Positions 1 to 6,072 of a stretch of DNA of 7,381 nt are shown here, piece by piece; the first letter of the stretch is position 1; every line of letters begins with the position of its first letter. Both the position numbers and the translations under genes were made by a program. The notes beneath the pieces are model-generated. The model was not told the DNA's origin. It did no database searches and saw only the letters and a list, made by a program, of their open reading frames with translations. The stretch covers positions 1 to 7,381 of the forward strand of contig CAZEOK010000130.1 of assembly GCA_964513745.1 (NCBI GenBank). Reading direction: 5' to 3'. Origin of the DNA: DATDCY01 sp964513745. Lineage in GTDB: Bacteria > JAUVQV01 > DATDCY01.

Positions 1-2366
1 GTGTCGAAGGGGGCGATCTTGAGGATCTGCGGGTCGTCGAGGTCGGCGATCCCCTGGTCCTGGTACTTCTGGAGCAGCGCTTCGAGCACGGCGCGGGCCT
101 GCTCGCCGTACCGGGTGAAAACGTCGCGCTTGCGGACGTTGTCGACGCGCTCGCGCCGGGTGAGCGGCGGCTGGTCGAAGGCGACGTGGCAGATGAGGTC
201 GAAGGGATCGAGGTCCTTCCCGACATCGTCCGCGAGTGGCTCCAGCAGGAGACCCTCGTTCTCCAGCTCCTCGATGACGGCTTCCTTGCGTTCGGCGGCG
301 TTCCAGCGGCCGAGGAAGGCGTCGAGGCTGGCGAAGTGCTTGCGCAGGGTTCGCTTTGAGTAGTCGCGGAGGCTCTCAGTGACGAGCTTTCCGTTTTCGT
401 CGAGGTATTCGATCCGCTCGGTGAGGATGCGGACTTCATGGCCGCGGATGTAGTACTTGGACGGGTGCTCATTGGAGTCGCCTGGGGGAAGGCTGATATC
501 CGTGGGCCAGGGCTGGCCGTCGACAATTACCTCGTCGTTGCCCGGTTCGGGCGGGATCGGATCCTCCCCATCGGCTGTCGGCGGCACATCGTCCGGCGGG
601 CTGACCGGATCCGCATCTCCCGGCTCATAGATCTGCACCGGCTCGCCATCGAAATCCGGATCGGCGAAGTGGTTCGTAGCCTTGCGGAAGTCGATCAGCG
701 TGAAGTAGTACTTCTTCGTGTCCTCGTGGACGCGGGTACCGCGGCCGACGATCTGCTTGAACTCGGTCATCGAGCCGACCTCGCGGTCGAGGACGATGAG
801 CCGGCATGTCTGGGCGTCGACGCCGGTGGAGAGCAGCCGCGAGGTGGTGACGATCACCGGGAACCGCGCCTCCGGGTCGATGAAGTTGCCGAGCTGCGCC
901 TGGCCCTCGGGGTCGTCGCCGGTGATGCGCATGACATAACGCGGGTTTTGGAGCACCAGGTCCTGGTTCTCGTTGATCAGCGCCTGGCGCATCCGGGCGG
1001 CGTGCTCGGTGTCCACGCAGAAGATGATGGTCTTCTGATAGCGGTCACCGCTCTCCTTCAGGAACTCGGTCACCCGGCCGGCGACGCGGCGCGTGCGCTC
1101 GTCGATCACGAGATTGCGGTCGAAATCCTTTTGGTTGTAGATCCGGTCTTCTATCTCGTAGCCGTACCTGTCGATCTCGCCGCGGGCCGGGCGGTAGCCC
1201 TCCACGTCGAGGTCGAAGTGGACCTTTACCACCTTGTAGGGTGCGAGGAAGCCGTCGCGGATCCCTTCCTTGAGGGAGTAGGTGTACACGGGTTCGCCGA
1301 AATAGTGGATGTTGGAGACGTACTCGGTCTCCTTCGGCGTCGCGGTCAGCCCGATCTGCGTGGCGGAGGAGAAGTGATCGAGGATCTCCCGCCAGGCCGA
1401 ATCCGCCGCCGCACTGCCGCGGTGGCACTCGTCGATGACGATGAGGTCGAAGAAATCGGGGGAGAGTTCGCGGAAGAGCTTCTGTCGCTCCTCGGGGCCG
1501 GTGATCGCCTGGTAGAGGGCGAGGTAGATCTCGTAGGAGGTGTCGATGCGCCGCTGTTTACGGTCGACGGCGGTGGGGAGCCGGACCGCGGTGCCGTCCT
1601 CGCGCTCGATGGTCTTCGAGGCGGTGCTGAGCTTGGCCATAGCGGAGCCGAAGGGGCGAAAGTCGTTGACCATCGTCTGGTCGATCAGGACGTTGCGGTC
1701 GGCGAGGTAGAGAATGCGTTTCCGGCGGCCGGCCTTCCAGAGGCGCCAGATGACCTGGAAGGCGGTGTAGGTTTTGCCGGTACCCGTGGCCATGACAAGG
1801 AGCAGGCGTTGCTGCCCCGCGCCGATCGCCTCGATGGCTTTGTTGATCGCGATGCGTTGGTAGTAGCGCGGCTCCTTGCCCCCCGGATCCTCGTAGTAGT
1901 TCTGGAGGACAACCTCTTCTTGCGCGGGTGCGAGGTTCTTCCAGGCTCGATATCGAATCCAGAGTTGTTCGGGGGAGGGGAAGGCATCGAGAGAAAGCGT
2001 TGTCTCGGCCAGCTCGCTCTGTCCCGTCCGGTCGTGAAAAACGAAGCCGCTGCCATTGGATGAGAAGACGAACGGAATGTCGAGGGTCGCGGCGTATTCC
2101 AGTGCCTGCTGCATCCCGGCGCCGACGGCGTTGCTGCCATCTTTCGCCTCGATCAGCGCGAGCGGGATGTTCGGCTTGTAGTAGAGGATGTAGTCGGCCC
2201 GCTTGCCCTTGCCCCGGGTTACCAGCTTGCCACGGACGATGATCCGTCCTTTGGTGAAGCTGACCTCCTCGCGAATCTGGGAGTGGACATCCCACCCCGC
2301 CTTGACAATCGCCGGCGTGATGAACTTGGTGCAAATGTCCCGTTCGCTGAGGTCCTTTACGGCCAT
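1..2366 (-). CDS. hsdR: Type I restriction enzyme R (endonuclease/translocase) subunit, EcoEI/EcoAI-like, C-terminus cut by window edge
   Basis: The frame is open for 788 codons from ATG 2366-2364 to the left edge, with no stop. It begins with a PD-(D/E)xK nuclease domain: D58 in RADYIL, then E73 and K75 in LIEAKD. The SF2 motor follows: Walker A ATGTGKT (193-199), DECH (312-315), TAT (341-343) and motif VI QIVGRGTR (538-545). A Pro/Asp-rich linker (about 581-611) leads into an EcoEI R C-terminal-type region with LDPFDLICHVAF and LTRRERV. Known role: with HsdM and HsdS it translocates and cleaves unmodified DNA in the cytoplasm. EcoEI-type R subunits are, from memory, about 800 residues, so only a few dozen residues should be missing. 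All motifs share one frame, so no frameshift is seen. GAGGTGG (2377-2383) lies 10 nt before the start. hsdM and hsdS are not in the window; they may lie beyond the left edge. By eye its GC looks lower than that of ptsP. Confidence 0.95.
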   Translation of the reverse strand, partial: MAVKDLSERDICTKFITPAIVKAGWDVHSQIREEVSFTKGRIIVRGKLVTRGKGKRADYILYYKPNIPLALIEAKDGSNAVGAGMQQALEYAATLDIPFVFSSNGSGFVFHDRTGQSELAETTLSLDAFPSPEQLWIRYRAWKNLAPAQEEVVLQNYYEDPGGKEPRYYQRIAINKAIEAIGAGQQRLLLVMATGTGKTYTAFQVIWRLWKAGRRKRILYLADRNVLIDQTMVNDFRPFGSAMAKLSTASKTIEREDGTAVRLPTAVDRKQRRIDTSYEIYLALYQAITGPEERQKLFRELSPDFFDLIVIDECHRGSAAADSAWREILDHFSSATQIGLTATPKETEYVSNIHYFGEPVYTYSLKEGIRDGFLAPYKVVKVHFDLDVEGYRPARGEIDRYGYEIEDRIYNQKDFDRNLVIDERTRRVAGRVTEFLKESGDRYQKTIIFCVDTEHAARMRQALINENQDLVLQNPRYVMRITGDDPEGQAQLGNFIDPEARFPVIVTTSRLLSTGVDAQTCRLIVLDREVGSMTEFKQIVGRGTRVHEDTKKYYFTLIDFRKATNHFADPDFDGEPVQIYEPGDADPVSPPDDVPPTADGEDPIPPEPGNDEVIVDGQPWPTDISLPPGDSNEHPSKYYIRGHEVRILTERIEYLDENGKLVTESLRDYSKRTLRKHFASLDAFLGRWNAAERKEAVIEELENEGLLLEPLADDVGKDLDPFDLICHVAFDQPPLTRRERVDNVRKRDVFTRYGEQARAVLEALLQKYQDQGIADLDDPQILKIAPFD

Positions 2367-2404
2367 GGAGCCATATCCACCTCTATTTTCAACAAGTTCC
2401 TGCG

Positions 2405-2433
2405 ATTCTGCGGTCGGGGTATGATCAAGTCAA
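2405..2433 (-). promoter_or_regulatory. Candidate sigma70 promoter for hsdR
   Basis: On the minus strand TTGACT (2433-2428) and CAGAAT (2410-2405) are separated by exactly 17 nt. The -35 matches consensus at 5 of 6 positions and the -10 at 4 of 6. Transcription would start near 2398, giving a leader of about 30 nt that contains the GAGGTGG ribosome binding site. This suggests hsdR is transcribed independently of the metallopeptidase gene 224 nt upstream. Confidence 0.5.
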
Positions 2434-2449
2434 GTGCGCTGCCGGAAGA

Positions 2450-2485
2450 TTTCAGCATATTGGCATGTTTCAGCATTTGCTGAAA
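2450..2485. repeat. Operator-like cluster of TTTCAGCA half-sites upstream of hsdR
   Basis: TTTCAGCA occurs at 2450-2457 and again at 2468-2475, the starts being 18 bp apart. The second copy is followed after TT by its exact inverse, TGCTGAAA (2478-2485). This makes a perfect inverted repeat with 8-bp arms and a 2-nt centre. The cluster ends 17 bp upstream of the hsdR -35 box, where an activator or repressor could bind. No regulator gene lies next to it in the window. The same 8-mer also occurs inside the terminal inverted repeat of the element at 5399-5520, so a remnant of that family is an alternative explanation. Confidence 0.4.
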
Positions 2486-2590
2486 TGGTCATGGTGTCTT
2501 TTTCGGCCGGAAAATGGCGGCAGAGCCGGGCTGGATCGACCGTCGCCCGGCGCGGCGGACGGGAAGCTCCCGGCCGTTGGGCAGCGGCGC

Positions 2591-2956
2591 CTACTCCGGC
2601 AACTCGCTGTCGCCCAATCCGAAGTAGTGCCCGAGCTCGTGGATCACGGTCGTGCGCACCTCCGTTACCGCTTCCGCCCTCGTCTCGCACGCCCAGAGGA
2701 TCGGCAGGCGGTAGATTGCGATACGGTCGGGGAGCACCGGCGCGTCCGGGCCGCGCTCCGGCAGCGGCACGCCCTGGTAGAGACCGAAGAGGTCGTCCTG
2801 CTCCGGATCGAGCCCGAGCAACTCGAGCTCCTCCTCGGTCGGCTGCTCCTCGACGACGACTGCGACGTTTTTCATTGCGGCCGCGAACTCGTCGGGCAGG
2901 CCGGTGAGCGCCTCGCGGACCAGCTCCTTGAATTCCCGCCGGTTGATACGGATCAT
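2591..2956 (-). CDS. Small zincin-like metallopeptidase family protein (DUF1025/Zincin_1-like)
   Basis: A 121-residue protein with a zinc-protease motif near its end, HELGHYFGLGD: HExxH at 106-110 with the third-ligand position at D116. The upstream half resembles the small bacterial zincin_1 family (formerly DUF1025): REFKELVREAL near the start, KNVAVVVEEQP at 29-39 and RIAIYRLPI around 78-86. Members are typically 110-140 residues and cytoplasmic, with unknown substrates. No signal peptide or membrane segment is seen. I chose the internal ATG at 2956 over the ATG at 2995, which adds 13 unrelated residues and lies upstream of the likely -10 box; MIRINRREF matches the usual family start. There is no Shine-Dalgarno sequence, and TATACT sits 7 nt before the ATG, suggesting a leaderless message. 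It is divergent from ptsP. Confidence 0.88.
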   Translation of the reverse strand: MIRINRREFKELVREALTGLPDEFAAAMKNVAVVVEEQPTEEELELLGLDPEQDDLFGLYQGVPLPERGPDAPVLPDRIAIYRLPILWACETRAEAVTEVRTTVIHELGHYFGLGDSELPE

Positions 2957-2963
2957 GCACGAG

Positions 2964-2969
2964 AGTATA
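2964..2969 (-). promoter_or_regulatory. -10 box of the metallopeptidase gene, implying a leaderless start
   Basis: On the minus strand TATACT (2969-2964) lies 7 nt before ATG 2956, so transcription should begin at or next to the start codon. No good -35 is seen at normal spacing; TTGAGC (2995-2990) is 20 nt away and lies in the repeat at 2986-3050. Confidence 0.45.
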
Positions 2970-2985
2970 CGCTGGAGAATCGGCG

Positions 2986-3050
2986 GGCTGCTCAAAAAGG
3001 TCCAGATGCAAGGCTTGCGAAGCAGCAGATGGGCCTTTTTCAGCGGCCTG
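2986..3050. repeat. Short copy (65 nt) of a palindromic intergenic repeat
   Basis: Positions 2986-3021 match 5427-5462 at 34 of 36 bases. Positions 3025-3050 match 5495-5520 at 25 of 26. Only GCA separates the two blocks here, against 32 nt in the other copy. The ends form an imperfect inverted repeat: 2986-3003 against 3031-3048 gives 15 Watson-Crick pairs of 18, plus two possible G-U pairs in RNA. Within the loop GCAAGGCTTGC can form a small hairpin. The element fills the space between the divergent metallopeptidase and ptsP promoters. It contributes the TG of the ptsP extended -10. Confidence 0.85.
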
Positions 3051-3057
3051 CTATAAT
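3049..3057 (+). promoter_or_regulatory. Extended -10 promoter of ptsP, implying a leaderless start
   Basis: TGC followed by a perfect TATAAT (3052-3057) makes a TGn extended -10, which can work without a good -35; none is seen at 16-18 nt spacing. Only 6 nt separate TATAAT from the ptsP ATG, so the transcript should begin at or beside the start codon. The TG belongs to the right end of the adjoining repeat. Confidence 0.5.
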
Positions 3058-3063
3058 GCCCGC

Positions 3064-5409
3064 ATGCCCCCCCGGAAGAAAGAGCCGCTCGGCGTCGCCA
3101 CGCTCGAGGACATCGGCCGCCTGATTCTGCACTCGCACGATCTCGACGAGACGCTGCGCAACATCGCGGACCTGGTCGCGCGGCGCGCGGGCACCGACGT
3201 CTGCTCGATCTACCTGCTTGCCGAGGACGGCCAGACGCTCGTGCTGCGGGCCAGCCACGGCCTCGCGAAGAAAGCCGTCGGCAAGGTTCGGATGACGATC
3301 GACGAGGGGCTCACCGGGTTCGTTGCGCGCGAGCGGCACGTTGTCGCGGTGCGCGAGCCGCAGGAGCACCCGCTGTACCGCCATTTCAAGGAAACGGGAG
3401 AGGAGCGTTTTCACAGTTTCATCGGCGTCCCGCTCCTCGACCGCGGCGAGCCCGTCGGCGTCCTGGTGCTGCAGACCCGCGAGCCGCGCGAGTTTACCGC
3501 CGAGGAGACCAGCGCCCTCTCTTCGATCTCCTACCAGGTGGCCGCGATCGTCGTGAATGCCCGCCTCCTCGATTCGGTGCGGCGCACCGAGGAGGCTGCC
3601 CGCCGCTACGCCGGCGAGCTCGAGCGGTTGCGCCGTGGCGGCGTTCCGGCCGGTGAGGAGGGGCGGGGACCGGGGATCGAGCAGTTGCTCCGCGGCACCG
3701 GCACGAGCCCCGGCTTCGCCCTGGGGACGGCGAACCTCATGGACGAGCTGCAGCACTCGGTCGAGGTGGCCAGCGCCGCGCAGGCCGATCCCACGGGCGA
3801 ATCGGCGCGCCTGGACAAGGCCCTCGAAGAGACGCGCGTCCAGACGATCCTGCTGGAAAAGCAAGTCGCCGGGCGTCTCGCCGAGACCGAAGCCGGGATC
3901 TTCCACACGCACCTGATGGTGCTCGAGGACCGCGGCTTCCTCGACAAGCTGCACCGGGAGGTGGTGCGCGGACACGGTTCGGCGACCGCGGTCAAGATGG
4001 CGGTTGCCGAGTACCTCGAGGCCTTCGGGCGGATGGAAGACCCCTACCTGCGCGAGCGCGCCGCCGATATCCGCGACATCGGCCGGCGCATCCTCGCGCA
4101 CCTGGCCGGCCGCGACACCCCGGACCCGGCACTCGCCGCAGAGGGCATCCTCGTCGCCGCGGAACTGCTCCCGTCCGACATGGCCGCCCTCGACCCCGTG
4201 CGCGTGAGCGGCATCGTCACCGAGCGCGGCGAGGCCACCTCGCACGCCGCAATCATGGCACGCTCACTGGGCATCCCGGCGCTGATGGGGGTCAAGGGTG
4301 CGCTGCGGGCCATTGCGCCGGGGGACCGGCTGATCCTCGACGCGAACTCCGGATCCGTCTACATCAACCCCGGCGAAGTCGTCGCCGCCGAGTACCGCCG
4401 CCTCGAGGTGGAGCGGCGCCGCGAGGGCGACCGCCTCGAGGGGCTGCGCGACCGGCCGGCGCTCAGCGTCGACGGGGTCCGCGTGACGATGCGCGCGAAC
4501 ATCGGGCTGATCAGCGACGTGGACGTCGCGCTGCGCAACGGCGCCGACGGGGTCGGCCTGTACCGCAGCGAGTTCCCCTACATGGTGCGCGAGGACTTCC
4601 CCGACCGCGAGGACCAGTACCGGCTCTACCGCCGCGTCGTCGAGCGCTTCGCCGGCGCGCCGGTCACCATTCGCACGCTCGACGTCGGCGGAGACAAGCA
4701 CCTGCCGTACGCGGCACAGGCGCACGAGGAGAATCCGTTCATGGGGCTGCGCTCGGTGCGGTTCACGCTCGAGAACCCGGAGATCTTCCGCACCCAGATC
4801 GAGGCGATCCTGATGGCCGGCGTGCACGGGCCGGTGCGGATCCTCTTCCCGCTGATCACCAGCCTCGACGAGGTGCGCCGCTGCAAGGCGGTGGTGACCG
4901 CTGCGGGCGAGGCGCTCGAGCGCGAGGGGGTGGCGTTCGCGCGCCAGGTGCCGCTCGGGATCATGATCGAGGTCCCGGCGGCGGTCTGGCAGGCGCCCGC
5001 GCTGGCCGCCGAGGTGGACTTTTTCTCGGTGGGGACGAATGACCTGGTGCAGTATCTGCTGGCCGCCGACCGCACGAATCCGCTCGTGCGGCGCTACTAC
5101 GATCACCTGCACCCGGCGGTGCTCGCCGCGCTGCGCCACGTGGCCGAGGCGGCGCGCCGCGAGAAGTGCAGCCTCTCGATCTGCGGCGAGATGGCCACGG
5201 AGCCGCGGGCTTTCCTGCTGCTCTTCGGTCTTGGGTATCGCGAGTACTCGCTCCCCGCGCCCTTCATCCCGCGCATGAAGCAGCTGCTCGCGGGGATCTC
5301 CTCGGCGGACGCAGCCGAAACGGCGGCCGAGTGTCTGCGCCAGGGCGAGGCCTCGAGCATCGCCGCGCTGCTCGACAAGGCGCTCGCGCGGGCCGGCGCA
5401 GGCCGCTGA
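3064..5409 (+). CDS. ptsP: Phosphoenolpyruvate-protein phosphotransferase PtsP (enzyme I-Ntr) with N-terminal GAF domain
   Basis: A 781-residue cytoplasmic protein. A GAF sensory domain covers about 17-160 (DVCSIYLL, GLTGFVARE, SFIGVPLLDRGEPVG). Next come a basic, charged linker and an enzyme I N-terminal domain starting at GTGTSPGFALG. The swivelling phosphohistidine domain has GEATSHAAIMARSLG, with the active-site histidine at H394. The PEP-binding barrel shows TIRTLDVGGDKHLPY (R537), IMIEVPAAV, VGTNDLVQY (N659-D660) and the catalytic cysteine C707 in SICGEMATEP. All key residues are present, so it should be active. Known role: it takes phosphate from PEP and passes it to NPr (PtsO) and then EIIA-Ntr (PtsN), linking nitrogen and potassium status to regulation. 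GAF-containing PtsP proteins elsewhere are about 750-780 residues. Neither ptsO nor ptsN lies in the window. There is no Shine-Dalgarno sequence. The last residues, Ala-Gly-Arg, and the TGA come from the terminal repeat of the downstream element. Confidence 0.96.
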   Translation: MPPRKKEPLGVATLEDIGRLILHSHDLDETLRNIADLVARRAGTDVCSIYLLAEDGQTLVLRASHGLAKKAVGKVRMTIDEGLTGFVARERHVVAVREPQEHPLYRHFKETGEERFHSFIGVPLLDRGEPVGVLVLQTREPREFTAEETSALSSISYQVAAIVVNARLLDSVRRTEEAARRYAGELERLRRGGVPAGEEGRGPGIEQLLRGTGTSPGFALGTANLMDELQHSVEVASAAQADPTGESARLDKALEETRVQTILLEKQVAGRLAETEAGIFHTHLMVLEDRGFLDKLHREVVRGHGSATAVKMAVAEYLEAFGRMEDPYLRERAADIRDIGRRILAHLAGRDTPDPALAAEGILVAAELLPSDMAALDPVRVSGIVTERGEATSHAAIMARSLGIPALMGVKGALRAIAPGDRLILDANSGSVYINPGEVVAAEYRRLEVERRREGDRLEGLRDRPALSVDGVRVTMRANIGLISDVDVALRNGADGVGLYRSEFPYMVREDFPDREDQYRLYRRVVERFAGAPVTIRTLDVGGDKHLPYAAQAHEENPFMGLRSVRFTLENPEIFRTQIEAILMAGVHGPVRILFPLITSLDEVRRCKAVVTAAGEALEREGVAFARQVPLGIMIEVPAAVWQAPALAAEVDFFSVGTNDLVQYLLAADRTNPLVRRYYDHLHPAVLAALRHVAEAARREKCSLSICGEMATEPRAFLLLFGLGYREYSLPAPFIPRMKQLLAGISSADAAETAAECLRQGEASSIAALLDKALARAGAGR

Positions 5410-5520
5410 AAAACCCGAAACGAGCCGGCTGATCAACAAGGTCCAGATGCAAGGCTTGCGAACACCCGAGGAATGAGGCGTGCTGGTGCACGCCGCAGAT
5501 GGGCCTTTTTCAGCAGCCTG
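5399..5520. repeat. Long copy (about 122 nt) of the palindromic repeat, MITE-like, with 15-bp terminal inverted repeats
   Basis: The left end CAGGCCGCTGAAAAA (5399-5413) matches the reverse complement of the right end TTTTTCAGCAGCCTG (5506-5520) at 14 of 15 bases. Inside, 5427-5462 and 5495-5520 are shared with the copy at 2986-3050. The interior unique to this copy (5463-5494) ends in a perfect 7-bp hairpin: GGCGTGC, loop TGGT, GCACGCC (5477-5494). It encodes no transposase. I see no clear target-site duplication. It overlaps the end of ptsP and could also fold in the ptsP transcript as a 3' hairpin or terminator, although its T-run lies inside a stem rather than after one. I recall similar 60-130 bp repeats in Geobacter-type genomes; this is memory, not a search. 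Confidence 0.8.
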
Positions 5521-5602
5521 TTAACTCGCCAAGGTAATGTATCCCCCCTTGCTTGTCGTCTGCTGCTGTGGCGAAGCCGCGTCAATGGCCGCCGATCTGT
5601 AC

Positions 5603-5608
5603 TATACT
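5603..5608 (+). promoter_or_regulatory. Candidate -10 box for the FKBP-metallophosphoesterase unit
   Basis: TATACT lies 32 nt before the FKBP ATG. Transcription would start near 5615, giving a leader of about 26 nt that carries the ribosome binding site. No convincing -35 is seen at 16-18 nt spacing. I see nothing else recognisable in 5521-5602. Confidence 0.4.
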
Positions 5609-5640
5609 CGGGCACCGGGACATTCCGGGAGGAGACCGAC

Positions 5641-6069
5641 ATGGCACAGGTGAAAAAGGGTGACCGGGTGAAGTTCAATTACTCGCTCACCCTCAAGGAT
5701 GGGAAGGTCTACGAGTCGAACATGGGTCAGGCGCCGCTGGAGATCACGGTCGGCAAGGGCAAGGCGATCAAGGGGCTGGAGAACGGCCTGATCGGGATGA
5801 GCCCTGGTCAGACCAGGACCGTGGTGGTCAAGCCGGCTGATGGCTACGGGGCGAAGGACCCGGCATTCGTCTGGACGATCCCGGCCGCCGAGCTGCCCGC
5901 CGGGACCGCCGCCGCCGTCGGAACCGAGGTCGGGTTCGCGCGCGCCGACGGGTCCCGGGTCGAGGGCCGGATCGCAAGGACCGACGGCGACCAGGTGACG
6001 GTTGACGGCAACCACCCGCTGGCAGGGCGCAACCTCACATTCGAGATCAAACTGGTTTCCATCGGCTGA
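5641..6069 (+). CDS. SlyD-like FKBP-type peptidyl-prolyl cis-trans isomerase
   Basis: A 142-residue protein with no signal peptide, so probably a cytoplasmic folding helper that isomerises Xaa-Pro bonds. The FKBP fold is visible in GDRVKFNYSLTLKDGKVYES (7-26), PLEITVGKGKAIKGLENGL (32-50) and MSPGQTRTVVV. PADGYG (65-70) opens into an insert-in-flap-type segment (about 71-121). The chain then returns to the fold with VDGNHPLAGRNLTFEI (121-136), the hallmark of the SlyD/FkpB group. It lacks the His-rich metal-binding tail of E. coli SlyD. I chose ATG 5641 because GGGAGGAG (5627-5634) lies 6 nt upstream and the protein starts as the family does. The frame stays open further upstream, but that stretch runs back into the repeat and is not coding. 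It is probably cotranscribed with the phosphoesterase 3 nt downstream. Confidence 0.94.
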   Translation: MAQVKKGDRVKFNYSLTLKDGKVYESNMGQAPLEITVGKGKAIKGLENGLIGMSPGQTRTVVVKPADGYGAKDPAFVWTIPAAELPAGTAAAVGTEVGFARADGSRVEGRIARTDGDQVTVDGNHPLAGRNLTFEIKLVSIG

Positions 6070-6072
6070 GCC

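Noticed and set aside
438..2063. 541-residue open frame on the plus strand
   Set aside because: It lies antisense to hsdR with codon boundaries exactly aligned, so it stays open only because hsdR avoids TTA, CTA and TCA codons. The translation shows no domain, while the opposite strand has every nuclease and helicase motif.
2430..3011. 193-residue minus-strand open frame overlapping the metallopeptidase gene
   Set aside because: Out of frame with the clear HExxH protein, with an Arg/Ala/Gly-rich translation typical of a GC shadow. Only its last 20 codons are kept as a low-interest finding.
3040..4245. 401-residue open frame on the minus strand opposite ptsP
   Set aside because: Codon-aligned antisense shadow of a GC-rich gene; no recognisable motifs, whereas the plus strand encodes intact PtsP.
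4264..5439. 391-residue open frame on the minus strand opposite ptsP
   Set aside because: Same codon-aligned shadow effect; Arg/His/Asp-rich low-complexity translation without a domain.
5477..5510. Classical rho-independent terminator for ptsP
   Set aside because: The 7-bp hairpin is separated from TTTTT by other bases and the T-run is part of a longer palindrome. A related palindrome also sits in a promoter region, so termination is possible but not shown.
2986..5520. Composite transposon bounded by the two repeats around ptsP
   Set aside because: The copies are in the same orientation, differ in structure and carry no transposase. ptsP is an ordinary chromosomal gene, so independent insertions are simpler.
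5473..5640. Upstream extension of the FKBP reading frame
   Set aside because: It starts inside the repeat and its translation is unlike any FKBP. The ATG at 5641 has a strong ribosome binding site and the family-typical N-terminus.
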